From Mycobacterium gastri (GTDB lineage Bacteria > Actinomycetota > Actinomycetes > Mycobacteriales > Mycobacteriaceae), in assembly GCF_002102175.1 (NCBI RefSeq), contig NZ_LQOX01000152.1, positions 1 to 64,000 on the forward strand: 64,000 bases of DNA, read 5' to 3'. The position numbers and the translations under genes are program-made. Numbering within the stretch: the first letter of the stretch is position 1; the number at the start of each line of letters is the position of its first letter. Below are positions 20,728 to 28,856 of the stretch, one piece after another. The notes below the pieces were generated by a model. The model searched no databases. It was not told the DNA's origin and was given only the letters and a program-made list of their open reading frames with translations.

Positions 20728-21539
20728 CTGTTGCCCGCGATATGGGGCGGTTCCTGGTGTCGACCGACTACATCGATGCCGACCATCCGCTGGTCCGGGC
20801 GACGGCAACTGCGCTGGTGCCCGGCGCCGCATCCGATATCGAGCGCGTTGGACGCATCTATCGCTACGTGCGTGATCTGCCCTACGACATCCTTGCCGCA
20901 TTCCGCTACCTCGCCCGGGGCGAACATCGGGCCAGCGACGTGCTCCGGCATGGCGTCGCGTTTTGCATGGGAAAGGCGAGCGCGTTCGTCGCCCTGTGCC
21001 GAGCGGCGGGCGTGCCGGCCCGCATCGCTTTCCAGACGGTGGGCTCGCCGGACAAGGAGTTTCTCTCCCCGGAGGTCCGTGCCCTGTGGGGAGGCAAATC
21101 CGGCAGGCCGTTGCCGTGGCACTCCCTCGGCGAAGCCTATCTCGGCAACCGATGGGTCAAGCTGGACGCCACCATCGACGCGACGACGGCGGCGCGGCTG
21201 GGCAAACCCTACCGGCGCGATTTCGACGGCATCACCGACATTACGACGGTGGAGGGTCCCATCCTGCGGGAAAACGGCAGCTATGCGGATTACCCCGCCG
21301 ACGTCGCCCAATGGTACGTACAGGTCGCACGAGTAGTGTTGAATGCCTTGGAGTCCACTGACTTTCACGCTCGAGTCGCCGATGACGATGAACTGTGGGC
21401 CGGCCCTCGGTGGGAAGCGGTGGCGCGTCGGTCGCCGGGTTCGAGATGTTCACTCAGCGAATTCTCAACAGATTCTTCGTATCCGGCTACCTCGTCTCCC
21501 AGCAGCAACCAAGGTACCGCCGCCAGCATGAGTCCATGA
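20724..21539 (+). CDS. Transglutaminase-like cysteine protease-fold protein (Rv0790c homologue)
   Basis: A 271-residue cytosolic protein with a transglutaminase core: catalytic Cys in GVAFCMGKASAFVALCRAAGVPAR, His in PWHSLGEAYL and Asp in VKLDATID. Up to about residue 215 it resembles bacterial transglutaminase-like hydrolases. The last 50 or so residues are Ser/Pro-rich and unlike the core, perhaps from a shifted or lost stop codon. However, its stop overlaps the next start by ATGA like the other junctions, so the present form may be genuine. Role unknown; co-transcribed with the LLM oxidoreductase. Confidence 0.85.
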   Translation: MTVARDMGRFLVSTDYIDADHPLVRATATALVPGAASDIERVGRIYRYVRDLPYDILAAFRYLARGEHRASDVLRHGVAFCMGKASAFVALCRAAGVPARIAFQTVGSPDKEFLSPEVRALWGGKSGRPLPWHSLGEAYLGNRWVKLDATIDATTAARLGKPYRRDFDGITDITTVEGPILRENGSYADYPADVAQWYVQVARVVLNALESTDFHARVADDDELWAGPRWEAVARRSPGSRCSLSEFSTDSSYPATSSPSSNQGTAASMSP

Positions 21540-22018
21540 CGACTTCGCCACTGGGTGAGCCACTGTCCACGAACCTGGTCGAACACTACTTACGCACCCG
21601 CGGAAAGCGGTACTTCCGCGGCCGGCACGACGGTGAGTTCTTCTTCGTTGCAAACGCTTACCCGCGGAGATTGCACGTCCATCTGGAGATCTCGCTCCCG
21701 CATCCGGACGTGTTCACCATTCGGGTCGCTCCCGCATACTTTTTCCCCGCCGCCGACCACGCTCGGCTGGCCCGGTTCGCAGACCGGTGGAACACCCGGA
21801 ATCATGCAGTGACCGCAATCGTGCACGGGTCTTCAGATCCGCAACGCGTCGGTGTGACCGCCTGCAATTCCCAACGCATTCCAGGTCTCGTCCGGTTCAA
21901 CGAGTTCGCAGATGCCATCGACCGCGCCCTCGACGCCGCGGTGGATCTGTTCGGCGAGTTGACCCCGGTTTCCGGGTCGCCGCAACCCACAGCGCCGTTG
22001 CTGCTCAATGCCGGGTGA
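21536..22018 (+). CDS. YbjN/TY3S-chaperone-like domain protein
   Basis: A 160-residue protein starting MTTSPLGEPLSTNLVEHYL. Its features (short N-terminal helix, FRGRHDGEFFFVANAYPRRLHVHLEIS strand region, central RLARFADRWN and a C-terminal amphipathic helix ending DAAVDLFGEL) resemble actinobacterial YbjN-domain proteins, whose fold is like type III secretion chaperones. No enzyme motif is present. The start overlaps the previous stop by ATGA, making it the fourth gene of the GntR operon. It converges on the adenylate cyclase gene 23 bp away. Confidence 0.72.
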   Translation: MTTSPLGEPLSTNLVEHYLRTRGKRYFRGRHDGEFFFVANAYPRRLHVHLEISLPHPDVFTIRVAPAYFFPAADHARLARFADRWNTRNHAVTAIVHGSSDPQRVGVTACNSQRIPGLVRFNEFADAIDRALDAAVDLFGELTPVSGSPQPTAPLLLNAG

Positions 22019-22041
22019 GGCTCGTAGGTCGCTGAAACTTG

Positions 22042-23628
22042 TTAATTATTACGGTGATTCGTCTGTTTTCGGTTGGCTCGCGTACAAAGTGCTGTCATCC
22101 GCACACGCGGCGCTTGTCTTGGCTTGGCCAGTCGAGTCCGCTTGCCGTGTCCGCGCAGCACTACTTGTCTGCCCAGCTCCCACATCGTCTGTTCACCGGC
22201 GTCACTGGCCTGCACAATCTCGGCTGAAGCAAGGATGCCGTGCGGCTCCGATTTGGCCAACTCACACAGCCGAGCAGCGATGTTCACTGGCTCGCCGATG
22301 ACGGTGTATTCGAATCGTTCGTAAGCACCCACGTTGCCCGCCAAGACTATTCCGGCGGCGACGCCGATACCGGCCTGGCATTCGGGAACCTCGGCGGCGA
22401 GCCGGTGTGCAATGGCCCGTGCGGTGGCCAGAGCGTCGGTTTCTGGTGAACAGACACGTGCCGGTGCGCCAAAGACCACCAAAGTACCGTCGCCCTGGAA
22501 CTTGTTTATCAGTCCGTGGCGGCGGTCGACTTCCTCCACAATGACGGCGAAGAAACAGTTGAGCAGTCGGACAACCTCGGCCGCAGGCCGGGCGGTCACC
22601 AAGCGGGTGGAGCCGATAATGTCGACGAAAAGTACCGCCACATGGCGTTCTTCGCCACCGAGTTCGATTTGTTGTCCTTCGGCGGCGGCCGCGACGTCGC
22701 GTCCGACATGGCGGCCGAACAGATCGCGGATGCGCTCGCGTTGCCGCAGTCCCTCGACCATTGCATTGAACCCGCGCTGCAGCTCGCCGAGTTCGGTGCC
22801 GTCGAACACCTCCAGCTGGCATTCGAGGTCGCCGGCTTCCACGCGTTGCAATGCGGAATGCACATCTCGCACCGACGTTGCGGTGAGCCACGCGGCGATA
22901 AGGTTCGACGCCAACCCGAAGACGAAGGCTGCCATCGTCAGCAATAGCACCACCGCGCCGAGTTCGGTGACGTTCATGTTTCTTTCCAACAGCGCGAATG
23001 CCACCGCCAGGATGATGGCGATCAACGGGACACCCGAGCCGAACAGCCACGATGCTGTGGCACGGCCCATCACGCCGGGGGAAAGCCGCCGCGCCGGTGG
23101 CCCCGCTTCCAGGGCGACGGCAGCCGCGGGCCGAAGCATCAACTCGGCGAAGAAGTAGCAGCTCACCGACAACAAGATGCCGCTGAAGCTAAAGCCGAAC
23201 ACGAGCTTCGGGATGTAGCCGGAGCTCACGCTTCCGTAGAGCAGCGCGAACAAGACGGCGCCGATCGTCCACAGCACTGTCGGAACCAACGCCAGCCGCC
23301 ATGGTGCCAGGAAGGCGTTGCGTTGATCCGCGGCCGTCAGCGGCCGATCGTCGCTTTTCCAACGCAATTGGTCAAGGATGCGTTTAGTGATCCAAATCCA
23401 CCCCAGCCCAACGGAAGCGGCGACATAGAGTGGGACGGCCTCTTCCGAAATCCACACGACGTGCGGATCGAACACATCGGGTGCTGGGATCGCCACGGTC
23501 ACCAGCAGCAACACCACACCGATACCCATCAGATTGGCCATCGTCACGACACCGAGCAACACCGGACGGGTGATGGGCTTGTTGTCGTGCGGCACGATGA
23601 TGTTGTGGAGCCATGTTCTGGCGGTCAT
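22042..23628 (-). CDS. Membrane adenylate cyclase, class III, with HAMP domain
   Basis: A 528-residue protein with about six membrane helices in residues 20-245, a HAMP linker (about 250-300) and a C-terminal cyclase homology domain. The metal Asp lies in FVDIIGSTR (about 335), the substrate Lys and second Asp in NKFQGDGTLVVFG (about 375), and the catalytic Asn/Arg in IGEPVNIAAR (about 448), so the enzyme should be active. It belongs with the M. tuberculosis Rv1318c-Rv1320c/Rv3645 group. The ATG at 23628 gives the MTARTWLHN start; the longer frame has no support. I recall no cyclase gene here in M. tuberculosis. Confidence 0.92.
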   Translation of the reverse strand: MTARTWLHNIIVPHDNKPITRPVLLGVVTMANLMGIGVVLLLVTVAIPAPDVFDPHVVWISEEAVPLYVAASVGLGWIWITKRILDQLRWKSDDRPLTAADQRNAFLAPWRLALVPTVLWTIGAVLFALLYGSVSSGYIPKLVFGFSFSGILLSVSCYFFAELMLRPAAAVALEAGPPARRLSPGVMGRATASWLFGSGVPLIAIILAVAFALLERNMNVTELGAVVLLLTMAAFVFGLASNLIAAWLTATSVRDVHSALQRVEAGDLECQLEVFDGTELGELQRGFNAMVEGLRQRERIRDLFGRHVGRDVAAAAEGQQIELGGEERHVAVLFVDIIGSTRLVTARPAAEVVRLLNCFFAVIVEEVDRRHGLINKFQGDGTLVVFGAPARVCSPETDALATARAIAHRLAAEVPECQAGIGVAAGIVLAGNVGAYERFEYTVIGEPVNIAARLCELAKSEPHGILASAEIVQASDAGEQTMWELGRQVVLRGHGKRTRLAKPRQAPRVRMTALCTRANRKQTNHRNN

Positions 23629-23970
23629 GATGCGCGCTCGTTCCGTTGATGCCGCCGAGGGCCGCAGGTTCGAATCTCCGTGCACCGCAGGCTGAGTCCA
23701 CGCCCGGCAGCAGGACCGTAGGTGCGGTGCGTGACCCACGTGTCACCAGTGCCGTCTGTCACCGCCTGACGGAATGCCCGGTTCGAACGTCGCAGGGCCG
23801 TCATCATCGTTGCTCCAATCATCACCGCCCCATCGGGTTTTTCACCTATCTCGCAGTTGCGTGACAAGCGAGTAAGAGACCTCGCTTCCGATGTGCCCGG
23901 GCGAGATACGGGTGGCCAACACAGCACTACGTCCAGCCACTGTGCTGGCACCGTGCCTCGACCTCTCATA
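23629..23970. other. Intergenic region upstream of the cyclase gene
   Basis: No gene was supported in these 342 bp. It contains the cyclase promoter. A T-arm-like string (GGTTCGAATC near 23666) has no matching tRNA body. Open frames on both strands lack family character. Confidence 0.55.
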
Positions 23971-23985
23971 TACCCCTATCGGGTA
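23971..23985. promoter_or_regulatory. RicR/CsoR-type copper operator TACCC-N5-GGGTA
   Basis: TACCC (23971-23975), five spacer bases, then GGGTA (23981-23985), within a longer symmetric ATATACCC...GGGTATAT. It matches the palindrome described for the copper-sensing repressor RicR of M. tuberculosis, which controls mymT, lpqS, mmcO and ricR. It overlaps the -10 region of a rightward promoter. The match is seen in the sequence; copper control is inferred. Confidence 0.65.
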
Positions 23986-23991
23986 TATACT
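23986..23991 (+). promoter_or_regulatory. -10 hexamer TATACT next to the copper-type operator
   Basis: TATACT fits the mycobacterial TAnnnT -10 pattern and directly follows the operator. The ATG at 23996 lies 4 bp after it, which would give a very short or no leader. The -35 region would be covered by the operator. Confidence 0.45.
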
Positions 23992-23995
23992 ATAC

Positions 23996-24118
23996 ATGAG
24001 CGGCGTCGACCGAAACGCGGTCGCCGAACGCGCTGGGGTGAACGTTCCTGTCATGTCAATGTCAGACTCGCGAAGTTGCCAATCGGTCCTGACGTCGCGC
24101 GGTGGAACGTGTGGTTGA
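23996..24118 (+). CDS. Possible 40-residue peptide under the copper-type operator
   Basis: A short frame starting MSGVDRNAVAERAG with two Cys residues close to its end (SRSCQSV...GGTCG). No known domain. M. tuberculosis RicR targets include very small proteins (metallothionein MymT, SocA, SocB), which makes a small product plausible, but this peptide lacks the Cys density of MymT. Its only support is its position directly after the operator and promoter. It could equally be leader sequence for the lipoprotein gene downstream. Confidence 0.3.
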   Translation: MSGVDRNAVAERAGVNVPVMSMSDSRSCQSVLTSRGGTCG

Positions 24119-24308
24119 CGCCACCAACGAACCTCAGCGATGACGTCGACCACGCGGTCAGCAGCATGGCGATCCGCGTAGAGCCACAGAGATCTGGATC
24201 AGGCATGAACACGACGTATCCTGCTAGCCAAGGTTGTCGACCGATACGGAGCTGCCGGTGCAGCCGACGGTCGCGAGTCAAAGTCGTTACGGGTATGGAG
24301 ATACGTTG

Positions 24309-25112
24309 GTGTCGATTCGGAGGCGACAGCTTGTGGTTGCCGGCGTGGCCGTGGCGGCTGCCGCCGGATTAGCGGCATGCGACGTCGCGGGCGGGCCGGT
24401 CGACGACGGGCGAACGCTACGTGTTGGAGCAGCGTTTCCTGATCCGCCCTTCAACGGCATGCCTGCGGGGGGCGGTTTCGACGTCGACCTGATGACCGAG
24501 ATTGCCAGAACCCTCGGCTCTGAGGTCAGCTTCATTCGGTACCACGGCGCCGACTTCAACGGCATCTTCGGTGGGCTCAATAGCGGTGACTACGACTGCG
24601 TCGCAGCCGGAACCACTGTGACACCCGAACGTGAGAAGCAAGCGGCATTCGTTGCACCATACCTGATCTCGGGGCAATCACTGGCCGTCGACACCGTCCG
24701 GCTGCCCAACGTGCACTCCATTGACGACCTGTCTGGACTGACAATCGGCGTCCAGCAGGGTAACACCAGTCAGCCAATCGCGGCTCGCCTTGTCGCCGAA
24801 GGCCGAGCCGCCGCCGTGCGGGTCTACGACTATGGCGCTGTCCGTTCGGCGGTAACCGACTTGACCACCGGCGGCTGCGATGCCTTCATGAAGCTGGCGC
24901 CGGTGCTGACCGAGCTGGTCAAGCCGGTGCAAGGCGTCGAGGTCGTCCAGCGTACGGGCATATCGGTAGAAAGGATCGCGATTGCGGTGCCCAAGGCAGA
25001 CCACGAGCTTCTTCAGCGGATCACCGCCGCGCAGGCTGCGCTGGAGGCAAACGGAACACTGTCACGAATTCGGCAGCGATGGCTCGGCAATCCCAATGCA
25101 TACCAAGCTTAG
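24309..25112 (+). CDS. Periplasmic solute-binding lipoprotein, family 3
   Basis: The GTG at 24309 has GGAG 8 bp upstream and opens a lipoprotein signal peptide (VSIRRRQLVV... lipobox GLAAC). The mature part is an amino-acid-type type 2 periplasmic binding protein: LRVGAAFPDPPFNG at the first strand, FDVDLMTEIARTLG, GDYDCVAAGTTVTPEREK, and IGVQQGNTSQPIA after the hinge. No permease or ATPase gene is adjacent, so its transporter or sensor partner must be elsewhere. It lies 190 bp after the small copper-operator reading frame and may share that promoter. Confidence 0.87.
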   Translation: MSIRRRQLVVAGVAVAAAAGLAACDVAGGPVDDGRTLRVGAAFPDPPFNGMPAGGGFDVDLMTEIARTLGSEVSFIRYHGADFNGIFGGLNSGDYDCVAAGTTVTPEREKQAAFVAPYLISGQSLAVDTVRLPNVHSIDDLSGLTIGVQQGNTSQPIAARLVAEGRAAAVRVYDYGAVRSAVTDLTTGGCDAFMKLAPVLTELVKPVQGVEVVQRTGISVERIAIAVPKADHELLQRITAAQAALEANGTLSRIRQRWLGNPNAYQA

Positions 25113-25574
25113 CGGTTGCCAGCGCACCGCGACGGCCAGGGCAAGTACCAGGGTCGGCTATTTGAACGCAACGTGTATAGCAGCGGCCGAAGGCGCCAAT
25201 TCCAGAGCGCACCGGCGACACGAGGCGTGGGCAGTGACGGGCCGGTTGGCCGGGACGCAGTTCCGGATGTGTTCTCGACGGCATCAGTCATCACATGAGC
25301 CACGTCAGTACCGCAGACTAGCCATCAGGCGATTCGTCTGTCGCGCAATGCCTTCCGTTCACGACCGGATGCACGTATCCGAGCCATGCCCGGGGATCCG
25401 TGCGCACCGCGCGTCGCACTCATCGCCGCCGACCCCAAATCGACGACCTCGCCCTAGTCATCGCCACAATCCACGAACTACCACCAGGCCATTGTGACCG
25501 GATAAGCTTGCACACCAACAGGTTCCGGTGTCATGTGCAGCGCCGTCGTAACTTCGGGCTAACGAGCGCCGGCC
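25113..25574. other. 462-bp region between lipoprotein gene and purQ, no gene seen
   Basis: Several overlapping open frames exist on both strands, but none has a ribosome binding site, a recognisable domain or consistent GC3 codon bias. It lies between convergent genes, so neither a promoter nor a gene is required. It may hold decayed sequence. Confidence 0.5.
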
Positions 25575-26249
25575 TCAGGCCACCAGCACCGCGTCCAGCA
25601 CCGAATGAAACAGGCCGAGACCGTCGTCAGACGGACCGGTCAATGCCTCGATCGCGTGTTCAGGGTGAGGCATCAACCCGACCACCCGACCGTTGGCCGA
25701 GCTGATGCCGGCAATGTCCCGCAGTGAGCCGTTGACGTTGTCGTGGTACCGAAACACCACCCGCCCCTCACCTTCCAATTCGTCCAGCACCGCCTCGGGT
25801 GCCACATAACGGCCCTCACCAGACTTCAGCGGCACCAGCACGTCGGCGTCCGGTTCGAAACGCGATGTCCAGGCCGTCGACGTCGACGCGACCCGCAGCC
25901 ACATGTCACGGCAGACGAAGTGCAACCCCACATTGCGGGTGAGCGCGCCGGGCAGCAGCCCGGCCTCACAGAGCACCTGAAATCCGTTGCAAATACCCAA
26001 AACCGGCATGCCGCCTGCGGCAGCGGCCACCACCTCGCCCATCACCGGTGCGAAACTGGCGATCGCACCCGCCCGCAGATAATCGCCGTAGGAGAAGCCG
26101 CCGGGCACCACGACCGCGTCGACTCCCTTGAGGTCGGCGTCCGCGTGCCAGAGGATCACCGCCTCGGCGCCCACCTGCCGTACCGCGCGCGCGGCGTCCA
26201 CGTCGTCGAGCGTGCCGGGAAACGTGATGACCCCGATCCGAGCTGTCAC
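25575..26249 (-). CDS. purQ: Phosphoribosylformylglycinamidine synthase subunit I (glutaminase)
   Basis: A class I glutamine amidotransferase of 224 residues that supplies ammonia to PurL. The catalytic Cys is in [10 protein letters not shown], and the His/Glu pair is in [10 protein letters not shown]. The N-terminal segment [18 protein letters not shown] and the [15 protein letters not shown] loop are typical of PurQ. Its GTG start overlaps the purS stop (GTGA), so the two subunits are translationally coupled. Confidence 0.97.
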   Translation of the reverse strand: MTARIGVITFPGTLDDVDAARAVRQVGAEAVILWHADADLKGVDAVVVPGGFSYGDYLRAGAIASFAPVMGEVVAAAAGGMPVLGICNGFQVLCEAGLLPGALTRNVGLHFVCRDMWLRVASTSTAWTSRFEPDADVLVPLKSGEGRYVAPEAVLDELEGEGRVVFRYHDNVNGSLRDIAGISSANGRVVGLMPHPEHAIEALTGPSDDGLGLFHSVLDAVLVA

Positions 26250-26485
26250 CGTGGGTCCCGGCTGATCGTCCAGTCCTCGATGACCGTGTTCGCCAGCAGC
26301 GATTCGGCGATTTCGGCCAGCGTGGAGTCGTCGACGGAATCGTCGACCTCGAGCTCAAACCTTTTGCCCTGCCGCACATCCGAGATTCCGACATGACCGA
26401 GCCGGCCCAACGCGCCGACGATTGCCTGACCCTGCGGATCGAGAATCTCCGCCTTGGGCATGACATGCACGACCACCCGCGCCAC
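26246..26485 (-). CDS. purS: Phosphoribosylformylglycinamidine synthase subunit PurS
   Basis: A 79-residue PurS, the small bridging subunit of the PurLQS complex. It has the usual pattern: [19 protein letters not shown], then [14 protein letters not shown] and a C-terminal [15 protein letters not shown] start at 26485 with an AGGAGGAG ribosome binding site. It follows the T-fold gene by 81 bp on the same strand; a GC-rich palindrome (26529-26542) in that gap could weaken but need not stop read-through. Confidence 0.96.
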   Translation of the reverse strand: MARVVVHVMPKAEILDPQGQAIVGALGRLGHVGISDVRQGKRFELEVDDSVDDSTLAEIAESLLANTVIEDWTISRDPR

Positions 26486-26566
26486 CGGCGCTCCTCCTCA
26501 GATCCGATTGCTCGGCCCAACTCTACCGGCGGCAGCTGCCGCGCCGCTTCTCAGACGCGCTGAGGC

Positions 26567-27058
26567 TTACTCTCCGCAGTAAGTGGCCTCGACCGTCTGC
26601 TCGCCGAGAACCTTCATTTCTTTGATTCGGAGCTGGTCGGCCAAGCCCTTTTCCTGAATGACCGATTGCAGTCGGTCGTAGAAGTGCCGTACCAGCGCTT
26701 CGAAGGTGGGCGAAAAGTCCACCGTGCACAATTTGAGCCCGCCCTTGCGGGCCACCGCGGCGATGTCCTCATACAGAGGGTCCTTCCTGTCCACCACGAA
26801 CGCGTGGTCGACCTCGTCGAGGATCGGCCGGAATGCATTCTCGAGCAGATCGGTGTCCAAGAGGAAGTATTGCTCGTCGAGACTGTCTCCGGTGAGAGTC
26901 ACCGAGACAAAGATCGTATGTCCGTGCAGGTTGGCACATTTGTTGGCCACTAATTCGGGAGTGTAAAGTTCACTGCCGCCTCTGCTGGTGCGCATGTCGT
27001 GGGTCCAGGTGCGGTGACCCATTTCCAGACGGATCGTTTGTTTGATCGTATACGGCAT
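26567..27058 (-). CDS. 6-pyruvoyl-tetrahydropterin synthase / QueD-like T-fold enzyme, copy 1
   Basis: A 163-residue T-fold protein of the QueD/PTPS family. All expected active-site residues are present: zinc-binding His15 (LEMGHRTW), Cys41 with His45 and His47 in the C-x3-HGH motif (CANLHGH), and the Asp84-His85 dyad (DEVDHAFV). The pterin-anchoring Glu is probably Glu153 near the C-terminus. The family acts on dihydroneopterin triphosphate to make 6-carboxy- or 6-pyruvoyl-tetrahydropterin. AGGGAG precedes the start. It lies 36 bp downstream of the Glu-type paralogue and 81 bp upstream of purS, all on the minus strand. The true substrate is unknown, as no queC, queE, queF or folE gene is nearby. 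Confidence 0.88.
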   Translation of the reverse strand: MPYTIKQTIRLEMGHRTWTHDMRTSRGGSELYTPELVANKCANLHGHTIFVSVTLTGDSLDEQYFLLDTDLLENAFRPILDEVDHAFVVDRKDPLYEDIAAVARKGGLKLCTVDFSPTFEALVRHFYDRLQSVIQEKGLADQLRIKEMKVLGEQTVEATYCGE

Positions 27059-27094
27059 GGCCTACTCCCTGGCTGTGATGGACGCACGACTTGG

Positions 27095-27535
27095 CTAATT
27101 GACTCCGTAGCTGGCTTTGAGTGTCGACGCGCATTGGAGTTCCACCCGCCTCAAGACGCAGCCCGAAAGCCTGAGCTGGCTGTTCACCCTTTCAAAGATG
27201 TGCTCGACGAGCCCCTCGATCGTGGGGTTGAAGTCGACCGTATACACCTTGTCCGCAACGTCTGCCAGCTCACAGACCTTGAGGAAGTCGTCGTATATCG
27301 GGTCTTGGTCCCAGATAATGAAGGAATGGTCTAGATCGCTTATTATCGGCTCGACTATGACGGCCAGCTCATTGGTATCGAAAACGGTCTTCATATCATC
27401 CAACTGGTCCCCATATTCGAGGATGAGTCTTAGCTCCCAGGTATGGCCGTGGATGGTTTCTTCTTTTTTGTAGTTGAAGCCCAGAGAACGATGGCCCGCA
27501 TCGAACCGAAAAGTCTTCTCGATCGTATGGCCCAT
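27095..27535 (-). CDS. PTPS-III-like T-fold protein with Glu replacing the catalytic Cys
   Basis: A 146-residue T-fold paralogue, clearly diverged from the other two. His15 (FDAGHRSL), His29 and His31 (HGH) and the Asp69-His70 dyad (DLDHSFII) are kept. The position of the catalytic Cys is Glu (EETIHGH, Glu25/Glu26). Glu in this place is the hallmark of PTPS-III enzymes, which in Plasmodium and some bacteria cleave dihydroneopterin triphosphate to 6-hydroxymethyl-dihydropterin and can bypass FolB. The C-terminal anchor Glu seen in copy 1 is not obvious (CASTLKASY). Same strand and direction as copy 1, 36 bp upstream of it. Confidence 0.85.
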   Translation of the reverse strand: MGHTIEKTFRFDAGHRSLGFNYKKEETIHGHTWELRLILEYGDQLDDMKTVFDTNELAVIVEPIISDLDHSFIIWDQDPIYDDFLKVCELADVADKVYTVDFNPTIEGLVEHIFERVNSQLRLSGCVLRRVELQCASTLKASYGVN

Positions 27536-27849
27536 GGTTCGACACCTCCGGAGGGCAAGCTAAGACGTAGCTAGGATTGTCGAGCTGTGAGACGACCTCC
27601 CGTCAGCGTCACGGAGTGAATATTAGATCCACTTCCAGGCAAGGCCAAGCCTTTCGGCCAAATCCACCGACATGGTGTAGGAGGCCATCGACTTCGTGGT
27701 TTAGCTGAATCCACCGATGGGCTCGCGTGGTGTGTACCGGTTAAATTTTGATCTTGATTTGGGTTTTGCCTCGATCCGCCGATAGACCGTGCGGCGCTGA
27801 CCCGTTGAATATTTGATCTTGATATTGGCGGGTCCGGGGCACAACTATG
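27536..27849. other. Region between T-fold gene and PE_PGRS remnant, with a 12-bp direct repeat
   Basis: No gene is supported. It is AT-richer than its surroundings. TTTGATCTTGAT occurs twice (27747-27758 and 27812-27823), 65 bp apart. It probably contains the promoter or leader of the Glu-type T-fold gene and decayed 3' sequence of the PE_PGRS remnant. Confidence 0.5.
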
Positions 27850-28343
27850 CCGCTGGCCTGCCCCAGCGGCAATGCGGGCGCCGGTGGTCGCGGCTCAATC
27901 TCACGCGATGCCGACGGCAACGTTCTTGCCGGATCGGTCGGCAGTGCCGGCAGTGCCGGCGTTGCCGCCACCGATCAACGTCGGCGCCGTTGCTGGCGGG
28001 GACACCTCCAGTGCGACCAATGTCACCGGCACCGCCAACGCCGCCGCCACCGATCAACGTCGGCGCCGTTGCCGCCCGGCGTGGTGGCTGTTAGCGCCGT
28101 TGCCGACAAGCGGGCGAGACAGCAGCGTCTGCAGCGGCGACGCGTTGGCGGCCGCTGCGACGGCATACGAGCCGGTACCGGTGCTGAGGGCTTGCACAAA
28201 CTCGTGATGAAACGCTGCGACCTATTTCGCCAATGTCTGATAGCCGCAGCTACCGCGTTTCCCGCGGGCAGGCAGGCGCCGATCCGCCCGACGTCGGCGG
28301 CCGCCGCCGCCACGATCTGCGGCATTACAAGTACGCGCGACAT
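27850..28343 (-). pseudogene. Degenerate PE_PGRS gene
   Basis: On the minus strand an ATG at 28343 opens MSRVLVMPQIVAAAAADVGRI, the N-terminus of a PE domain. After about 30 codons the middle of the domain is missing. The second half is readable in another phase ([20 protein letters not shown], then [17 protein letters not shown]), with an in-frame TAG before VAAFHHEF. Short Gly-rich pieces (IGGGGVGGAGDIG) follow in shifted phases. One internal deletion, one stop and several frameshifts make this a dead gene. The 3' limit is approximate. It separates T-fold copy 2 from the other two T-fold genes. Confidence 0.8.
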
Positions 28344-28856
28344 CCGGCACCTCGCAGCCGCGACCGGCATCATCGATGCAGTCCGTATCAGTAGGCGGCA
28401 TCGTAGCCGGAACTGCGCAGTTCGTTTGATGTTTCGCGGCTAACTTGCGATTTGCGTCCAGGGAACATTGGTCGCTAATGCTTCGGGAGTCGTCTTGAGT
28501 CTTTAGACGGCCCCGACAAGCTGTGGGCAGCATCCGGGCGGCGTCGATGCGTTATGGAATGGGCGTGACGATGAATAGGTTGGACTCATTCCCCGGGACA
28601 CCCCGTCTGGAACAAAGCTCCGTAGAACTGGTGGACACGCCTTCGCTTGCCCTGAACTGTCAAGAAGCGGTCTTGTCCAGTCGTGTGGCCTTGTGCTGTC
28701 GCACATTACCGCGGCGCCGCGGATCCGCGCGCCAGGATCTGCACGCGGGATCCCTGGCAACAATCTTGTTGCACATCTTTGGTGAAAACCCTTGTCCGAC
28801 AGAAGCTCTCCTGCCCACAACAACCGGGCGCCGGTTGCCGCCCCGGATGCGCAGAC
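28344..28856. other. 513-bp region between PE_PGRS remnant and T-fold copy 2, no gene seen
   Basis: Open frames on both strands cross this stretch but show no domain, ribosome binding site or steady codon bias. It probably includes the former promoter of the PE_PGRS remnant. I see no inverted repeats or transposase remains that would explain how that gene arrived. Confidence 0.5.

Noticed and set aside
23661-23690. tRNA-like T-arm string GCAGGTTCGAATCTCCG
   Set aside because: Only the loop sequence fits; the flanking bases do not pair as a T-stem beyond two positions, and no anticodon arm or acceptor stem is found within 80 bp on either side.
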